A stretch of DNA of 64,000 bases from Streptomyces sp. HUAS ZL42 (GTDB taxonomy: Bacteria; Actinomycetota; Actinomycetes; Streptomycetales; Streptomycetaceae): the NCBI RefSeq assembly GCF_040782645.1, contig NZ_CP160403.1:7351001-7415000 (forward strand), in the 5' to 3' direction. The position numbers and the translations under genes were made by a program. This document shows positions 28,311-35,845 of this stretch, one piece after another. Each line of letters opens with the position of its first letter. The stretch's first letter is position 1. The notes beneath the pieces were generated by a model, which worked only from the letters and a program-made list of their open reading frames with translations, had not been told where the DNA came from and ran no database searches.

Positions 28311-28507
28311 GCTGCTCCTCGAAGCGGCTCGGGGGCTTCGGACGACCTGCCGATCCTCCGGGGCGACGGCCATGACCGCATCCGATTTTCGGGGCGACTC
28401 CACCCGAGACGACGGCGAGCGTGAAAACCGTTGGACAGGCGACCGACCCGCCGTCACCCTTGCCCCCGTGGCCGCAGGCCGCAGCCTGGGAGCCCAGGAG
28501 GTCTGCT

Positions 28508-28891
28508 GTGTCACGCACCGCCCACCATGTCCCCACCAGGCACCGCACCCACCCCGCCTACTGGCCGCTCGGCACGGCGGGCCCCTGCACCGGCCATGTC
28601 CTGACGGAACTTCGGTACGCCGAGAACGACTTGACCCAGGCCGAGCGTGACGGCCGCCGTCCCACACCGACCCTCGTCGTGCGGAGCTTCGCCGCGTACA
28701 CCTATCCCCGCGCACTGAACGAGCGGCTGAGCAGCCCGTACGAGTCCACGGCCAGGGCCGCGCTGCGGGCCTTCCGTACGTCCGCCCGCAAACACCTGCG
28801 CGCCGCCCGCGCGGACACCCTCCTCCTTGCCGCCGAAGAACTGGACCACCCACCGACCCGTCACCGACACCGTGACCTCTGGGAAGCGTGA
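28508..28891 (+). CDS. Hypothetical protein
   Basis: 127-aa protein, unrecognised. It is basic, His/Arg-rich (VSRTAHHVPTRHRTHPAYWPLG), with a middle part LTELRYAENDLTQAERDGRRPTPTLVVRSFAAYTYPRALNERLSSPYESTARAALRAFRTSARKHLRAARADTLLLAAEE that looks helical. GTG 28508 is well supported by AGGAGG (28496-28501). It ends 9 nt before the nucleotidyltransferase gene, so the two are probably co-transcribed. Confidence 0.65.
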   Translation: MSRTAHHVPTRHRTHPAYWPLGTAGPCTGHVLTELRYAENDLTQAERDGRRPTPTLVVRSFAAYTYPRALNERLSSPYESTARAALRAFRTSARKHLRAARADTLLLAAEELDHPPTRHRHRDLWEA

Positions 28892-28900
28892 CCCACAGCC

Positions 28901-29680
28901 GTGAACTCCCTCACCGACCCGGTCTTCCTCGACACCGCCGCCGACCGCCTCGCCGCCCTCCCCACCGTCCAGGCCGTCGCCCTTGGCGGCTCCCGGGCGC
29001 AGGGCACGCACCGGCCCGGCAGCGACTGGGACCTGGCCGTCTACTACCGCGGCCCTTTCGACCTCGCTGACCTGCGAGCCCTCGGCTGGGAGGGCGAGGT
29101 CTCCGAGATCGGCGGCTGGGGCGGCGGTGTCTTCAACGGCGGTGCCTGGCTGACGATCGACGGCCGGCGCGTCGACGTGCACTACCGCGACCTCGACGTG
29201 GTCGAGCACGAGATGGCGGAGGCGGAGGAGGGGCGGTTCCGGGTGGAGCCGCTGCTGTTCCATCTCGCGGGGATTCCCAGTTACCTCGTCGTCGCGGAGC
29301 TGGCGATCAATCAGGTGTTGCGGGGTGAGCTCCCGCGGCCCGGCGCCTATCCGGAGAAGCTGCGCGTCTCCGCCGCCGAGCGCTGGCGCGGGACGGCCCA
29401 CGCAACCCTTGCCTACGCACAGGCCAACCATGTTCCTGCGGGACGGCTGACAGAGGTGGTGGGGGCCATTGCCACGGCGGCCGTGCAGGCCGGGCACGGC
29501 GTGCTGGCCGGGCGCGGGGAGTGGGTGACGAATGAGAAGCGGTTGCTGGAACGCGCCGGACTGAGGGACGTCGACGGCATCATCGCCGAGTTGGGGAGTA
29601 CTGGCTCCGGCGAATTGAAGAACGGGGTGGAAAGGGCGCAGGCGCTCTTGACGCGCGCCGGGCATTCCTGCCCCGAATAA
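28901..29680 (+). CDS. Nucleotidyltransferase domain protein (MNT-like)
   Basis: 259-aa protein with an N-terminal polymerase-beta-type nucleotidyltransferase domain: LGGSRAQGTHRPGSDWDLAVYY (GGS...SDxDL, two metal-binding Asp) and the third acidic strand RRVDVHYRDLDVVE, then a helical C-terminal half (ERWRGTAHATLAYAQANHVPAGRLTEVVGAIATAAVQAGHGVLAG). Possible roles include nucleotidylation of an antibiotic, protein or RNA end. Starts GTG 28901. It is followed 41 nt later by a conserved gene and the tRNA-like RNAs, a context that suggests an RNA substrate (inference). Confidence 0.85.
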   Translation: MNSLTDPVFLDTAADRLAALPTVQAVALGGSRAQGTHRPGSDWDLAVYYRGPFDLADLRALGWEGEVSEIGGWGGGVFNGGAWLTIDGRRVDVHYRDLDVVEHEMAEAEEGRFRVEPLLFHLAGIPSYLVVAELAINQVLRGELPRPGAYPEKLRVSAAERWRGTAHATLAYAQANHVPAGRLTEVVGAIATAAVQAGHGVLAGRGEWVTNEKRLLERAGLRDVDGIIAELGSTGSGELKNGVERAQALLTRAGHSCPE

Positions 29681-29721
29681 TCCTTCGAAACAAGGCAGTT
29701 GCCGCTGCTACCGTCCTTCTC

Positions 29722-30453
29722 GTGGCGAAACTCAATCAGATCATCGCAGTCGAGAAGGGCATCAAGTCCAAGGCCCACCAGGACCTGACGGCCGCTCATC
29801 ACGGGCTGCAGAAGCCCGCGTTGCTGGCCGGCATCTCACGGACGTACCAGCCGAAGGACGAGGAGGGCGAGCAGCTGCCGCCCGAGTCGACGCGGGTGCA
29901 GGTGAAGGCCGAGGACGTGCTGCGGGAGACCGCGGCCACCCTGACCCGGCTGTTCGACGTGACCGCCACGAAGGACTGGGCCAACTGCACCGCCCGCGCC
30001 GATGTGAAGGTGGACGGGCGGGTGCTCGTCGCCGACGTTCCGGTGTCCTACCTGCTCTTCCTCGAGAAGCAGCTCGTCGACCTCAACACCTTCGTACGGA
30101 AGCTGCCCGTCCTCGACGCCTCCGAGTCCTGGGTGCAGGACCCGTCGACCGACGCGTGGAAGACCGAGCCGGTGCGGACGCTGCGCACCAAGAAGGTGCC
30201 CCGCAACCATGTGAAGGCGGAGGCGACCGACAAGCACCCGGCCCAGGTCGAGGTGTACTACGAGGACATCCCCGTCGGGTACTGGACCACCGTGAAGTTC
30301 TCCGGTGCCCTGCCCGCGCGGCGCGTCAACGAACTCCTCGACCGGGTCGAGAAGTTGCAGCAGGCCGTGAAATTCGCCCGCGAAGAGGCGAACGGCGTCG
30401 ACGTCGTCGACCAGCGCGTCGGTGACGCCGTGTTCGGCTACCTGTTCGGGTAG
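29722..30453 (+). CDS. Conserved protein of unknown function next to tRNA-like RNA
   Basis: 243-aa soluble protein, no domain I can name with certainty. It starts MAKLNQIIAVEKGIKSKAHQ and contains GISRTYQPKDEEGEQLPPES, ATKDWANCTARADV, GRVLVADVPVSYLLFLEKQL, PVRTLRTKKVPRNHVKAEAT, HPAQVEVYYEDIPVGYWTTV and a coiled C-terminal helix (ARRVNELLDRVEKLQQAVKFAREEANG). From memory it resembles a widely conserved bacterial DUF-only family. TACCGT (29709-29714) ends 7 nt before GTG 29722, so the mRNA may be leaderless. The tRNA-like RNA domains start 75 nt after its stop on the same strand. Confidence 0.75.
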   Translation: MAKLNQIIAVEKGIKSKAHQDLTAAHHGLQKPALLAGISRTYQPKDEEGEQLPPESTRVQVKAEDVLRETAATLTRLFDVTATKDWANCTARADVKVDGRVLVADVPVSYLLFLEKQLVDLNTFVRKLPVLDASESWVQDPSTDAWKTEPVRTLRTKKVPRNHVKAEATDKHPAQVEVYYEDIPVGYWTTVKFSGALPARRVNELLDRVEKLQQAVKFAREEANGVDVVDQRVGDAVFGYLFG

Positions 30454-30464
30454 CCTTGAAGACT

Positions 30465-30486
30465 CCCCGGTCCTTTGCGACCGGGG
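30465..30486 (+). other. Perfect hairpin before the tRNA-like RNAs
   Basis: CCCCGGTC (30465-30472) pairs with GACCGGGG (30479-30486), loop CTTTGC. It could terminate the upstream gene or form the 5' end of the structured RNA. A second short stem follows at 30487-30501 (TGCGC with GCGCA). Confidence 0.7.
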
Positions 30487-30528
30487 TGCGCGAGGAGCGC
30501 AAGCTGAAGCTGAAGCTTGTCGTGACTG

Positions 30529-30622
30529 CGCGGTTCCAGTGGAGGTTCGAATCCTCCCCGCGGCATCAAAACGTCATCACACACCGTGCCGCGGTAGCCC
30601 AATCCGGCAGAGGCAGACCGCG
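30529..30622 (+). ncRNA. Circularly permuted tRNA-like domain 1
   Basis: Base pairs in standard tRNA numbering: T-stem GGAGG (30541-30545) with CCTCC (30553-30557), T-loop TTCGAAT; acceptor 3' strand CCGCGGC (30558-30564) pairs 7/7 with GCCGCGG located downstream at 30588-30594; then TA (positions 8-9), D-stem GCC (30597-30599) with GGC (30612-30614) and a D-loop with A14 and G18G19; position 26 is A30615; anticodon-like stem GACCG (30616-30620) pairs with CGGTT (30531-30535), extended by two more pairs to 30529 and 30622; variable loop CCAGT (30536-30540). Order on the DNA is anticodon 3' strand, T-arm, acceptor 3', 23-nt loop, acceptor 5', D-arm, anticodon 5' strand. The molecule's ends thus leave through the anticodon stem and the acceptor is capped, as in tRNA-like modules of bacterial Y RNAs. 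Transcription is inferred. Confidence 0.75.
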
Positions 30623-30696
30623 ATCAATCTCAGACTCTCGCTCCAGACTCAGCATTCGCCGCCGATCGCCGGATCGACCGGGCCCGGGCCCCAGTA

Positions 30697-30765
30697 CGTC
30701 GAAATGCCGGTTCAAGTCCGGCCCGCGCAGCTCGATGTGCGGTGGTCCAAAGGCAGGACGCGACG
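30697..30765 (+). ncRNA. Circularly permuted tRNA-like domain 2
   Basis: Same architecture as domain 1, 74 nt further on. T-stem GCCGG (30706-30710) with CCGGC (30718-30722), T-loop TTCAAGT; acceptor 3' strand CCGCGCA (30723-30729) pairs 7/7 (one G-U) with TGTGCGG at 30736-30742; acceptor loop GCTCGA (6 nt); D-stem GTCC (30745-30748) with GGAC (30756-30759), loop AAAGGCA with the GG pair; position 26 is G30760; anticodon-like stem CGACG (30761-30765) with CGTCG (30697-30701); variable loop AAAT (30702-30705). All lengths are canonical. The sequence differs from domain 1 at most paired positions, so pairing is kept while bases change. Confidence 0.72.
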
Positions 30766-30823
30766 ACATCATGACTGACCTGGGTTCTCAAGCGTGCCGG
30801 CGTGCGACATGGGCGGCTCCACA

Positions 30824-30854
30824 GGGGCCGGGGGCAGGCTACGCCCCCGGTCCC
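30824..30854 (+). terminator. Terminator downstream of the tRNA-like RNAs
   Basis: GGGGCCGGGGGC (30824-30835) pairs with GCCCCCGGTCCC (30843-30854; 12 bp with one G-U), loop AGGCTAC, followed by a short CTTTC. It would define the 3' end of a structured RNA beginning near 30465 or of the 29722 gene transcript. Confidence 0.7.
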
Positions 30855-31056
30855 GCTTTCGTTCCCGCGACTCCCGCTTTCGTCCCCGCCGCCGCCCGAC
30901 GGGAATTGCGTTCATAAAGAACGCGGGTTTCAGGCGAATTGTCACGCCCCGGAAACGCAACCGCCCCATTCCCTCCAAGACCCCGCCCTACCGTGGACAC
31001 CACAGCCCGGCCACCGTCGCCCGAAGGCCCACCCCGCCCTCTCCGACAGGAGCCTT

Positions 31057-32922
31057 GTGTCCCGCCGCGTCACCCTCGCCCTGCCGCCCTGGCTCGCCCA
31101 CACCCTGCGTACCCAGCGGGGACCCGTGCCCTGGAACGCGGTGGTCAGAGGGGCGTTGGCGAGCGGTCCGCTGCTGGTCGCAGCCTTGGTGTCCGGCCGT
31201 ATCTCCCTCGGCGTCGTGGCCGCCATCGCCGCGATGCTCGCCGGGATCAACGACCGGCCCGGCAGCCGACGGGCCTCGGTCAGGCGTCTCGGTGTGCCCG
31301 CGCTGGCCGGATCGCTGGGGCTGCTGATCGGGACGTACGCAGGGGACCACGTCGGTGCCGTCGCGTTGACCTTCGTCCTGACCGGGCTCGGGCTCGTCGC
31401 GGGAGGCATCAGCGCCATCGGGCCCGTTGCCTCCGGCGCGGCCACGCAACTGCTCGTCGCCTCCGCCATCGGTGCCGGCATGCCCCTGCCCGCGCCCGGG
31501 TGGCAGCGGGCGCTCGCCTTCCTCGTGGGAGCCGGATGGCTGCTCGCGCTGAGGCTCGTGCTGCCCACGCCCGGTGCGCTCGCCGGTGACTTCCGGTTCG
31601 ACGGGGAGCGGGACGCGGTGGCCGGCGTGTACGACGCCGTCGCGGACCTGCTCGACGCCGTAGGCACCGAGCACGCCACCGTCCGGCGCGCCGCGCTCAC
31701 CGCCGCCCTCGACCACGCACAGGACGCCCTCGCCGGGCCCCGGCTGCGGCGGTACGCCAGCTCCGCGGCCGAGCGGCGGCTGCATGCGCAGTACGCCGCC
31801 GCGCTGCCCCTCGCCGAGGCGGCGACCGCGCTCGCCTGGGCGGGGGAGGCCGTGACCGGGCGGGCCTCCGAAGGGCCCCGGCGGCTCGCCGCCGCCCTGC
31901 GCGGCGGCACGCACACCGGGCCGCTGCCCGCGCCTCACCGGTCGGCGCCCGCCCTGCGCGCCCTCGACGACGCCCTGCTGCGCGCCGCCGAGGCCTTCGA
32001 CCAGGGCGAGGGCGGCGATCTGCACACACGTCCGCGTACCGCAGGGGACCTGTTCCGCACCGCCTTCGGGGCCGGCGGGCGCGAGTACGGGATCCGGGTC
32101 GCCCTCTGCTTCGGGGCCAGCGCCGCCTTCGCGCAGGCCCAGTACCACTCGCACTGGTACGGACAGCACGCCCACTGGTACTGGCTGCCCGCCACCGCCG
32201 TCTTCCTCGTCAAGCCCGACCTCGGGCCGCTCGCGTCCCGTGTCCTGTGCCGTGCCGCGGGGACCGTCCTCGGAGCGCTCCTCTTCGCCGGGTTCGCCGC
32301 CGTGCTGCCCCGGCCGGAAGGGCTGATCGCGCTCGTCGCGGTCAGTGGTGCCCTCATCCCCGCGGCCACCCGACACTTCGCCGCGCAGACCGCCGTCGTC
32401 ACCGTGCTCGTCCTCGCCCTCGTGATGGTGGGCGGGGAGCCCCAGGCCTCCGCCAGCCGGATCGGGGAGACGCTGCTCGCCTGCGCCATCGTCCTGGTCG
32501 TCGGGCACCTGCCGATGCCGGGGGAGCGGGGCGGGGGCGTGCGGGCCAGGCTGGCCGGCGCGGGCAGCGCCGCACACGCCTATCTCGTGCACGTCCTCAG
32601 CGAGTCCGACGACCGCGCCGCCCGCTGGACCCTGCGCCGCGAGGCCTACCGCACCCTCGCCGAGGCCCGCACCGCCATCGCCCTCGCCGCCGCCGAACTG
32701 CCCGCCCTCGCCCGGCACACCGAGGGCACCGACGAGGTCGCGGCCCTCCTCGAACGGCTCGTCGACACCACGACCGCATGCGCCGTCCACCTCGACGACA
32801 CCGGCCGGCTGACCGCCCGGCACACCGAGCGGCTCACCGAACTCCTGGACGAACTGGCCACGCGGCGGGAGCGGGTGGGACTACGGGCTCGCGAGATCCC
32901 CGGCCTGCCCATCGCCGTCTAG
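31057..32922 (+). CDS. FUSC family membrane protein
   Basis: 621-aa inner-membrane protein of the FUSC (fusaric acid resistance / aromatic acid exporter) type. Two hydrophobic blocks, each with about five to six helices: about 25-165 (LASGPLLVAALVSGRISLGVVAAIAAMLAGIN, VALTFVLTGLGLVAGGISAIGPV) and about 335-480 (YGIRVALCFGASAAFAQAQYHSHWYGQHAHWYWLPATAVFLVKPDLGPLASRVLCRAAGTVLGALLF), with cytoplasmic helical regions between and after. GTG 31057 follows AGGAG (31048-31052); the frame extends to 30802 through the terminator and is not used. Likely an efflux protein; substrate unknown. The stop codon lies in a 14-bp tandem repeat. Confidence 0.85.
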   Translation: MSRRVTLALPPWLAHTLRTQRGPVPWNAVVRGALASGPLLVAALVSGRISLGVVAAIAAMLAGINDRPGSRRASVRRLGVPALAGSLGLLIGTYAGDHVGAVALTFVLTGLGLVAGGISAIGPVASGAATQLLVASAIGAGMPLPAPGWQRALAFLVGAGWLLALRLVLPTPGALAGDFRFDGERDAVAGVYDAVADLLDAVGTEHATVRRAALTAALDHAQDALAGPRLRRYASSAAERRLHAQYAAALPLAEAATALAWAGEAVTGRASEGPRRLAAALRGGTHTGPLPAPHRSAPALRALDDALLRAAEAFDQGEGGDLHTRPRTAGDLFRTAFGAGGREYGIRVALCFGASAAFAQAQYHSHWYGQHAHWYWLPATAVFLVKPDLGPLASRVLCRAAGTVLGALLFAGFAAVLPRPEGLIALVAVSGALIPAATRHFAAQTAVVTVLVLALVMVGGEPQASASRIGETLLACAIVLVVGHLPMPGERGGGVRARLAGAGSAAHAYLVHVLSESDDRAARWTLRREAYRTLAEARTAIALAAAELPALARHTEGTDEVAALLERLVDTTTACAVHLDDTGRLTARHTERLTELLDELATRRERVGLRAREIPGLPIAV

Positions 32923-32985
32923 GGCAGGGGAAGTCAGGGCAGGGAAGTCAGGGCAGGGAAGTCAGGTCAGGGAAGTCAGGTCAGG
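32921..32985 (+). repeat. 14-bp tandem repeat at the 3' end of the FUSC gene
   Basis: Four and a half copies of AGGGCAGGGAAGTC: 32921-32935 (one extra G), 32936-32949, 32950-32963, 32964-32977 and a partial copy from 32978. The first copy begins inside the stop codon of the FUSC gene and the array ends just before the stop codon of the convergent nuclease gene. Confidence 0.9.
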
Positions 32986-32990
32986 CCGCG

Positions 32991-33968
32991 TCAGCCGATC
33001 CGTATCCACACCGGCGCGTGGTCCGAGCCCGGTGTTCCGACCCGGCCCGCGGGGTCCTCGCCCACCGACGGAAGGTCGAGGGCTTCGTCCTGCCGGTCGG
33101 GCAGGCCCGTCCCCGCCTGCGTGATGCGGTGGACCAGCCGGTGGCTGGTCAGTATGTGGTCGATCAGCTCCGCGCGCTTGAAACTGACGCGCGAGAAGCG
33201 CCGATCGGCGGGGATCCGCGGGGCGACGTTCCACAGCCGCGCCGCGTCTCCCTTGTCCGGCGTCTCGAAGGCGTGTTTGTCCTGCTCCTCGAGCGTGGAC
33301 CCGGGCGGCCCGACCAGGATCTGCGTGGTCGCGGCGTACACCACGTCGTTCATGTCGCCGAGGACCATCACGTCCCGCTCCCGCCCGTCCCCCGCGAGCA
33401 GCTTGTCCGCGAGGATGCGCAGAGTCGCCGCCTCAGCGGCCCGCCGGTAGAGGGCGTACGCGCCGAAGCGGGCCCGTTCGGCCTCGTCGAGTGGCTGGAA
33501 GCGCTTGTTCGGGTACGACAGCAGCTTCGACTTGAGGTGGGCGACGGCCACATGCAGAGGTCCGTGGTCACCGTCGGTCTCCACCGCCAGCAAGCCGCGG
33601 CTCGTCTCCTTCTCCTTGTCCTCGGGGTTCTGGCCGTCGAGGGTCTGCACGGGGTCCAGCCCGGGCGCGAACGCGGTCACGTCGTGCCTCACCCGCAACT
33701 CCCGCCGGCTGAGGAAGCCGACGCGGATGCCCCGGCGGTCGGCGTGCTCGGAGAGCGCCGTGTGCCACTCCCCGCCCACCGCCTTGACCAGATCGTGCAG
33801 CGCCTCTTCCTGCTTGACCTCCTGGACGCCCAGCAGCGCCGGGTCGAGCGCGGTGATCACGGAGGCGAGGGCCTCCACCTTCGCCTCGTACTCGGCTTCG
33901 GTCCTGGGGGCGCCGTCGCCGCTGTCCGGCAGCATCAGATTCTCGAGATTCCACGTACCGACGAGCAT
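32991..33968 (-). CDS. Endonuclease/exonuclease/phosphatase family protein
   Basis: 325-aa protein of the EEP (DNase I-like) superfamily, acting on nucleic acid, phospholipid or inositol phosphate. Conserved motifs: LVGTWNLENLMLPDSG (N-terminal Asn), LGVQEVKQEEAL (catalytic Glu), VAVAHLKSKL, VMVLGDMNDVVYA (Asp and Asn) and the C-terminal GSDHAPVWIRI (Asp-His pair). ATG 33968 with GGAAGGGG upstream gives the family start; longer in-frame starts to 34154 run into the promoter region of the divergent amidohydrolase gene. No signal peptide is seen. Confidence 0.88.
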   Translation of the reverse strand: MLVGTWNLENLMLPDSGDGAPRTEAEYEAKVEALASVITALDPALLGVQEVKQEEALHDLVKAVGGEWHTALSEHADRRGIRVGFLSRRELRVRHDVTAFAPGLDPVQTLDGQNPEDKEKETSRGLLAVETDGDHGPLHVAVAHLKSKLLSYPNKRFQPLDEAERARFGAYALYRRAAEAATLRILADKLLAGDGRERDVMVLGDMNDVVYAATTQILVGPPGSTLEEQDKHAFETPDKGDAARLWNVAPRIPADRRFSRVSFKRAELIDHILTSHRLVHRITQAGTGLPDRQDEALDLPSVGEDPAGRVGTPGSDHAPVWIRIG

Positions 33969-34104
33969 GTCGGGCCCCTTCCAGAAGCCGTGCGACGGGC
34001 GGTGGTGAGGCCAGGGTGCACGCGCCCGCGCCGCCGGGACAGGGCGGCGACGGGATGCGCGGTTCACCCCCTGCGAGGGCACGACGGCGTCGTACGGTGC
34101 CTGC

Positions 34105-35457
34105 ATGACGCCTTCTCCCGCCGGTCTCATCATCACCCGGTGCACGGTGCTCACGCACGACGATCATGAGCGGATCGGGTTCGCGGAGGATGCCGCGATC
34201 GTCGTACGGGACGGGGCCGTCGAGGCGGTGGTGAGCAGCGCGGAGGCCGAGGGGCTGCCCGCCGCCGAACGCATCGACGCCCGCGGCCAGGTCGCGATGC
34301 CGGGCCTGATCAACTGTCATACCCACGCCCCGATGGTCGCCCTGCGCGGCATCGCCGAGGACCTGCCCACCGAGGAGTGGTTCAACGACGTCGTGTGGCC
34401 CGTCGAGTCCAACCTCACCGAGAAGGACGTCGAGTTGGGCGCCCGGCTCGCCTGCGCCGAGATGATCCGCGGCGGCGTCACCTGTTTCGCCGACCACTAC
34501 TTCGCCATGGACGCGGTCGCCGCCGTCGTCGCCGAGTGCGGGATCCGCGCCCACCTCGGGGAGGCGTACTTCTCCTCGCAGGGGCAGCAAGGGCGGGAGA
34601 ACTCACTGGAGTTCGCGCTGCGGCACCGCGGGGGCGCAGGCGGCCGCATCACCACCGCCCTCGCCCCGCACGCCCCTTACACCGTCACCGACGCCGACCT
34701 CGCCGCCACCGCCGAACTCGCCCGCGACCACGGCCTCCCGGTGCACATCCACGCCTCCGAGAACCGCGACCAGGCCGAGACCAGCCTCGCCCGGCACGGC
34801 GTCACACCCGTCGAGGTACTCGAGCGCACCGGACTCCTCGACACCGACACCCTCATCGCCCACGGCACCGGCATCCTCGACCGAGACCTGCCCGTCCTGG
34901 AGCGAGCGGGCGGTCGTACGGCCGTCGCGACCGCGCCCCGCGGCTACCTCAAGTTCGCCTGGCCGAGCACCACCCCGGTCCAGGCCCTGCGCGACCTCGG
35001 CATCCCGGTGGGACTCGCCACCGACGGCGCCGCCTCCAACAACTCCCTCGACGTGTGGGAGTCGATGGCGCTCACCGCCCTCGTCCAGAAGTCGACCACC
35101 GGCGACCCACGCCGGCTCACGTCCCGGGACGCCCTGCACCACGCCACCCTCCAGAGCGCGCGGGCCGTCGGACAGGGCGACCGCCTCGGCAGCATCGCGC
35201 CCGGCCGGCGGGCCGACATCGTCCTCGTCGACCTCACCGGGCCGCACACCCAACCCGTCCACGACCTCGCGGCGACCCTCGTCCACAGCGCCCGCTCCTC
35301 CGACATCCGCACGACGATCGTCGACGGGCGGATCCTCATGCGCGACCGCGAGCTGCTCACGCTCGACGTCCCCGCGGTGGTGCGGGAACTGGGGGAGCGC
35401 ATGCCTGCCCTCCTGGACCGGAGCCACGGCCGACGCATCCAGGAGTACGACACCTGA
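34105..35457 (+). CDS. Amidohydrolase (ATZ/TRZ deaminase-like)
   Basis: 450-aa metal-dependent hydrolase of the amidohydrolase superfamily, closest to the AtzB/TrzA/MtaD group (S-adenosylhomocysteine or guanine-type deaminases). Metal ligands: HTHAP in PGLINCHTHAPMVALRG, His in HIHASENRDQ (about 213-219), His in LIAHGTGILD and Asp in GLATDGAASNNSLD. C-terminal strand region IAPGRRADIVLVDLTG. It probably deaminates or dechlorinates an N-heterocycle. TACGGT (34093-34098) ends 6 nt before ATG 34105, suggesting a leaderless mRNA. Confidence 0.9.
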   Translation: MTPSPAGLIITRCTVLTHDDHERIGFAEDAAIVVRDGAVEAVVSSAEAEGLPAAERIDARGQVAMPGLINCHTHAPMVALRGIAEDLPTEEWFNDVVWPVESNLTEKDVELGARLACAEMIRGGVTCFADHYFAMDAVAAVVAECGIRAHLGEAYFSSQGQQGRENSLEFALRHRGGAGGRITTALAPHAPYTVTDADLAATAELARDHGLPVHIHASENRDQAETSLARHGVTPVEVLERTGLLDTDTLIAHGTGILDRDLPVLERAGGRTAVATAPRGYLKFAWPSTTPVQALRDLGIPVGLATDGAASNNSLDVWESMALTALVQKSTTGDPRRLTSRDALHHATLQSARAVGQGDRLGSIAPGRRADIVLVDLTGPHTQPVHDLAATLVHSARSSDIRTTIVDGRILMRDRELLTLDVPAVVRELGERMPALLDRSHGRRIQEYDT

Positions 35458-35646
35458 GCCGGCTCCGTGATCACGATGAGTGCGACTTCTGACACGGATG
35501 GTGCGCCTGATGTTCGCCACGTGACCGAATCATCACGGTCCGCAGTGAACGAGTGTCAACTACGTCTCAGTCGCGTCACTGACCGAGGCGTTTGGCCCGG
35601 GGAAGGCGTTAACTCCTACAAGTACGACGCTTTCTGGAGGTGCAGG

Positions 35647-35823
35647 GTGGTGAACGGGCGAACAGTGCTCGAACGCTTTCCCGCAGGCGGGCCGCGTGGA
35701 TCGTGGCCGGCGGAGGAGTTCGCGCACGCGCGGCGTCAGGAGGGACTGGCGGCCGAGGTTGTCATGGACCTCGCGACCGACACGTTCCTGGTGATCGTCC
35801 GGGGCGGCGACGTCACGGAGTGA
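35647..35823 (+). CDS. Small hypothetical protein
   Basis: 58-aa protein VVNGRTVLERFPAGGPRGSW...TDTFLVIVRGGDVTE, no recognised family. GGAGG (35636-35640) is six bases before GTG 35647, which fixes the start; the open frame reaches back to 35467 without a ribosome site. The C-terminal part (EVVMDLATDTFLVIV) suggests a small alpha/beta fold. It ends 23 nt before the stop of the convergent ABC transporter gene. Confidence 0.6.
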   Translation: MVNGRTVLERFPAGGPRGSWPAEEFAHARRQEGLAAEVVMDLATDTFLVIVRGGDVTE

Positions 35824-35845
35824 CCGTCCTGGCGCAGGAGACGAC

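Noticed and set aside
30588..30729. A conventional tRNA gene with an intron, running from GCCGCGG to the second T-arm.
   Set aside because: The acceptor stem would have two mismatches at its end and no anticodon arm; the two permuted folds pair completely instead.
30456..30917. Open reading frame (TTG start) covering the tRNA-like region.
   Set aside because: The frame follows the base-paired RNA arms and has no ribosome site or family; the RNA structure explains the sequence better.
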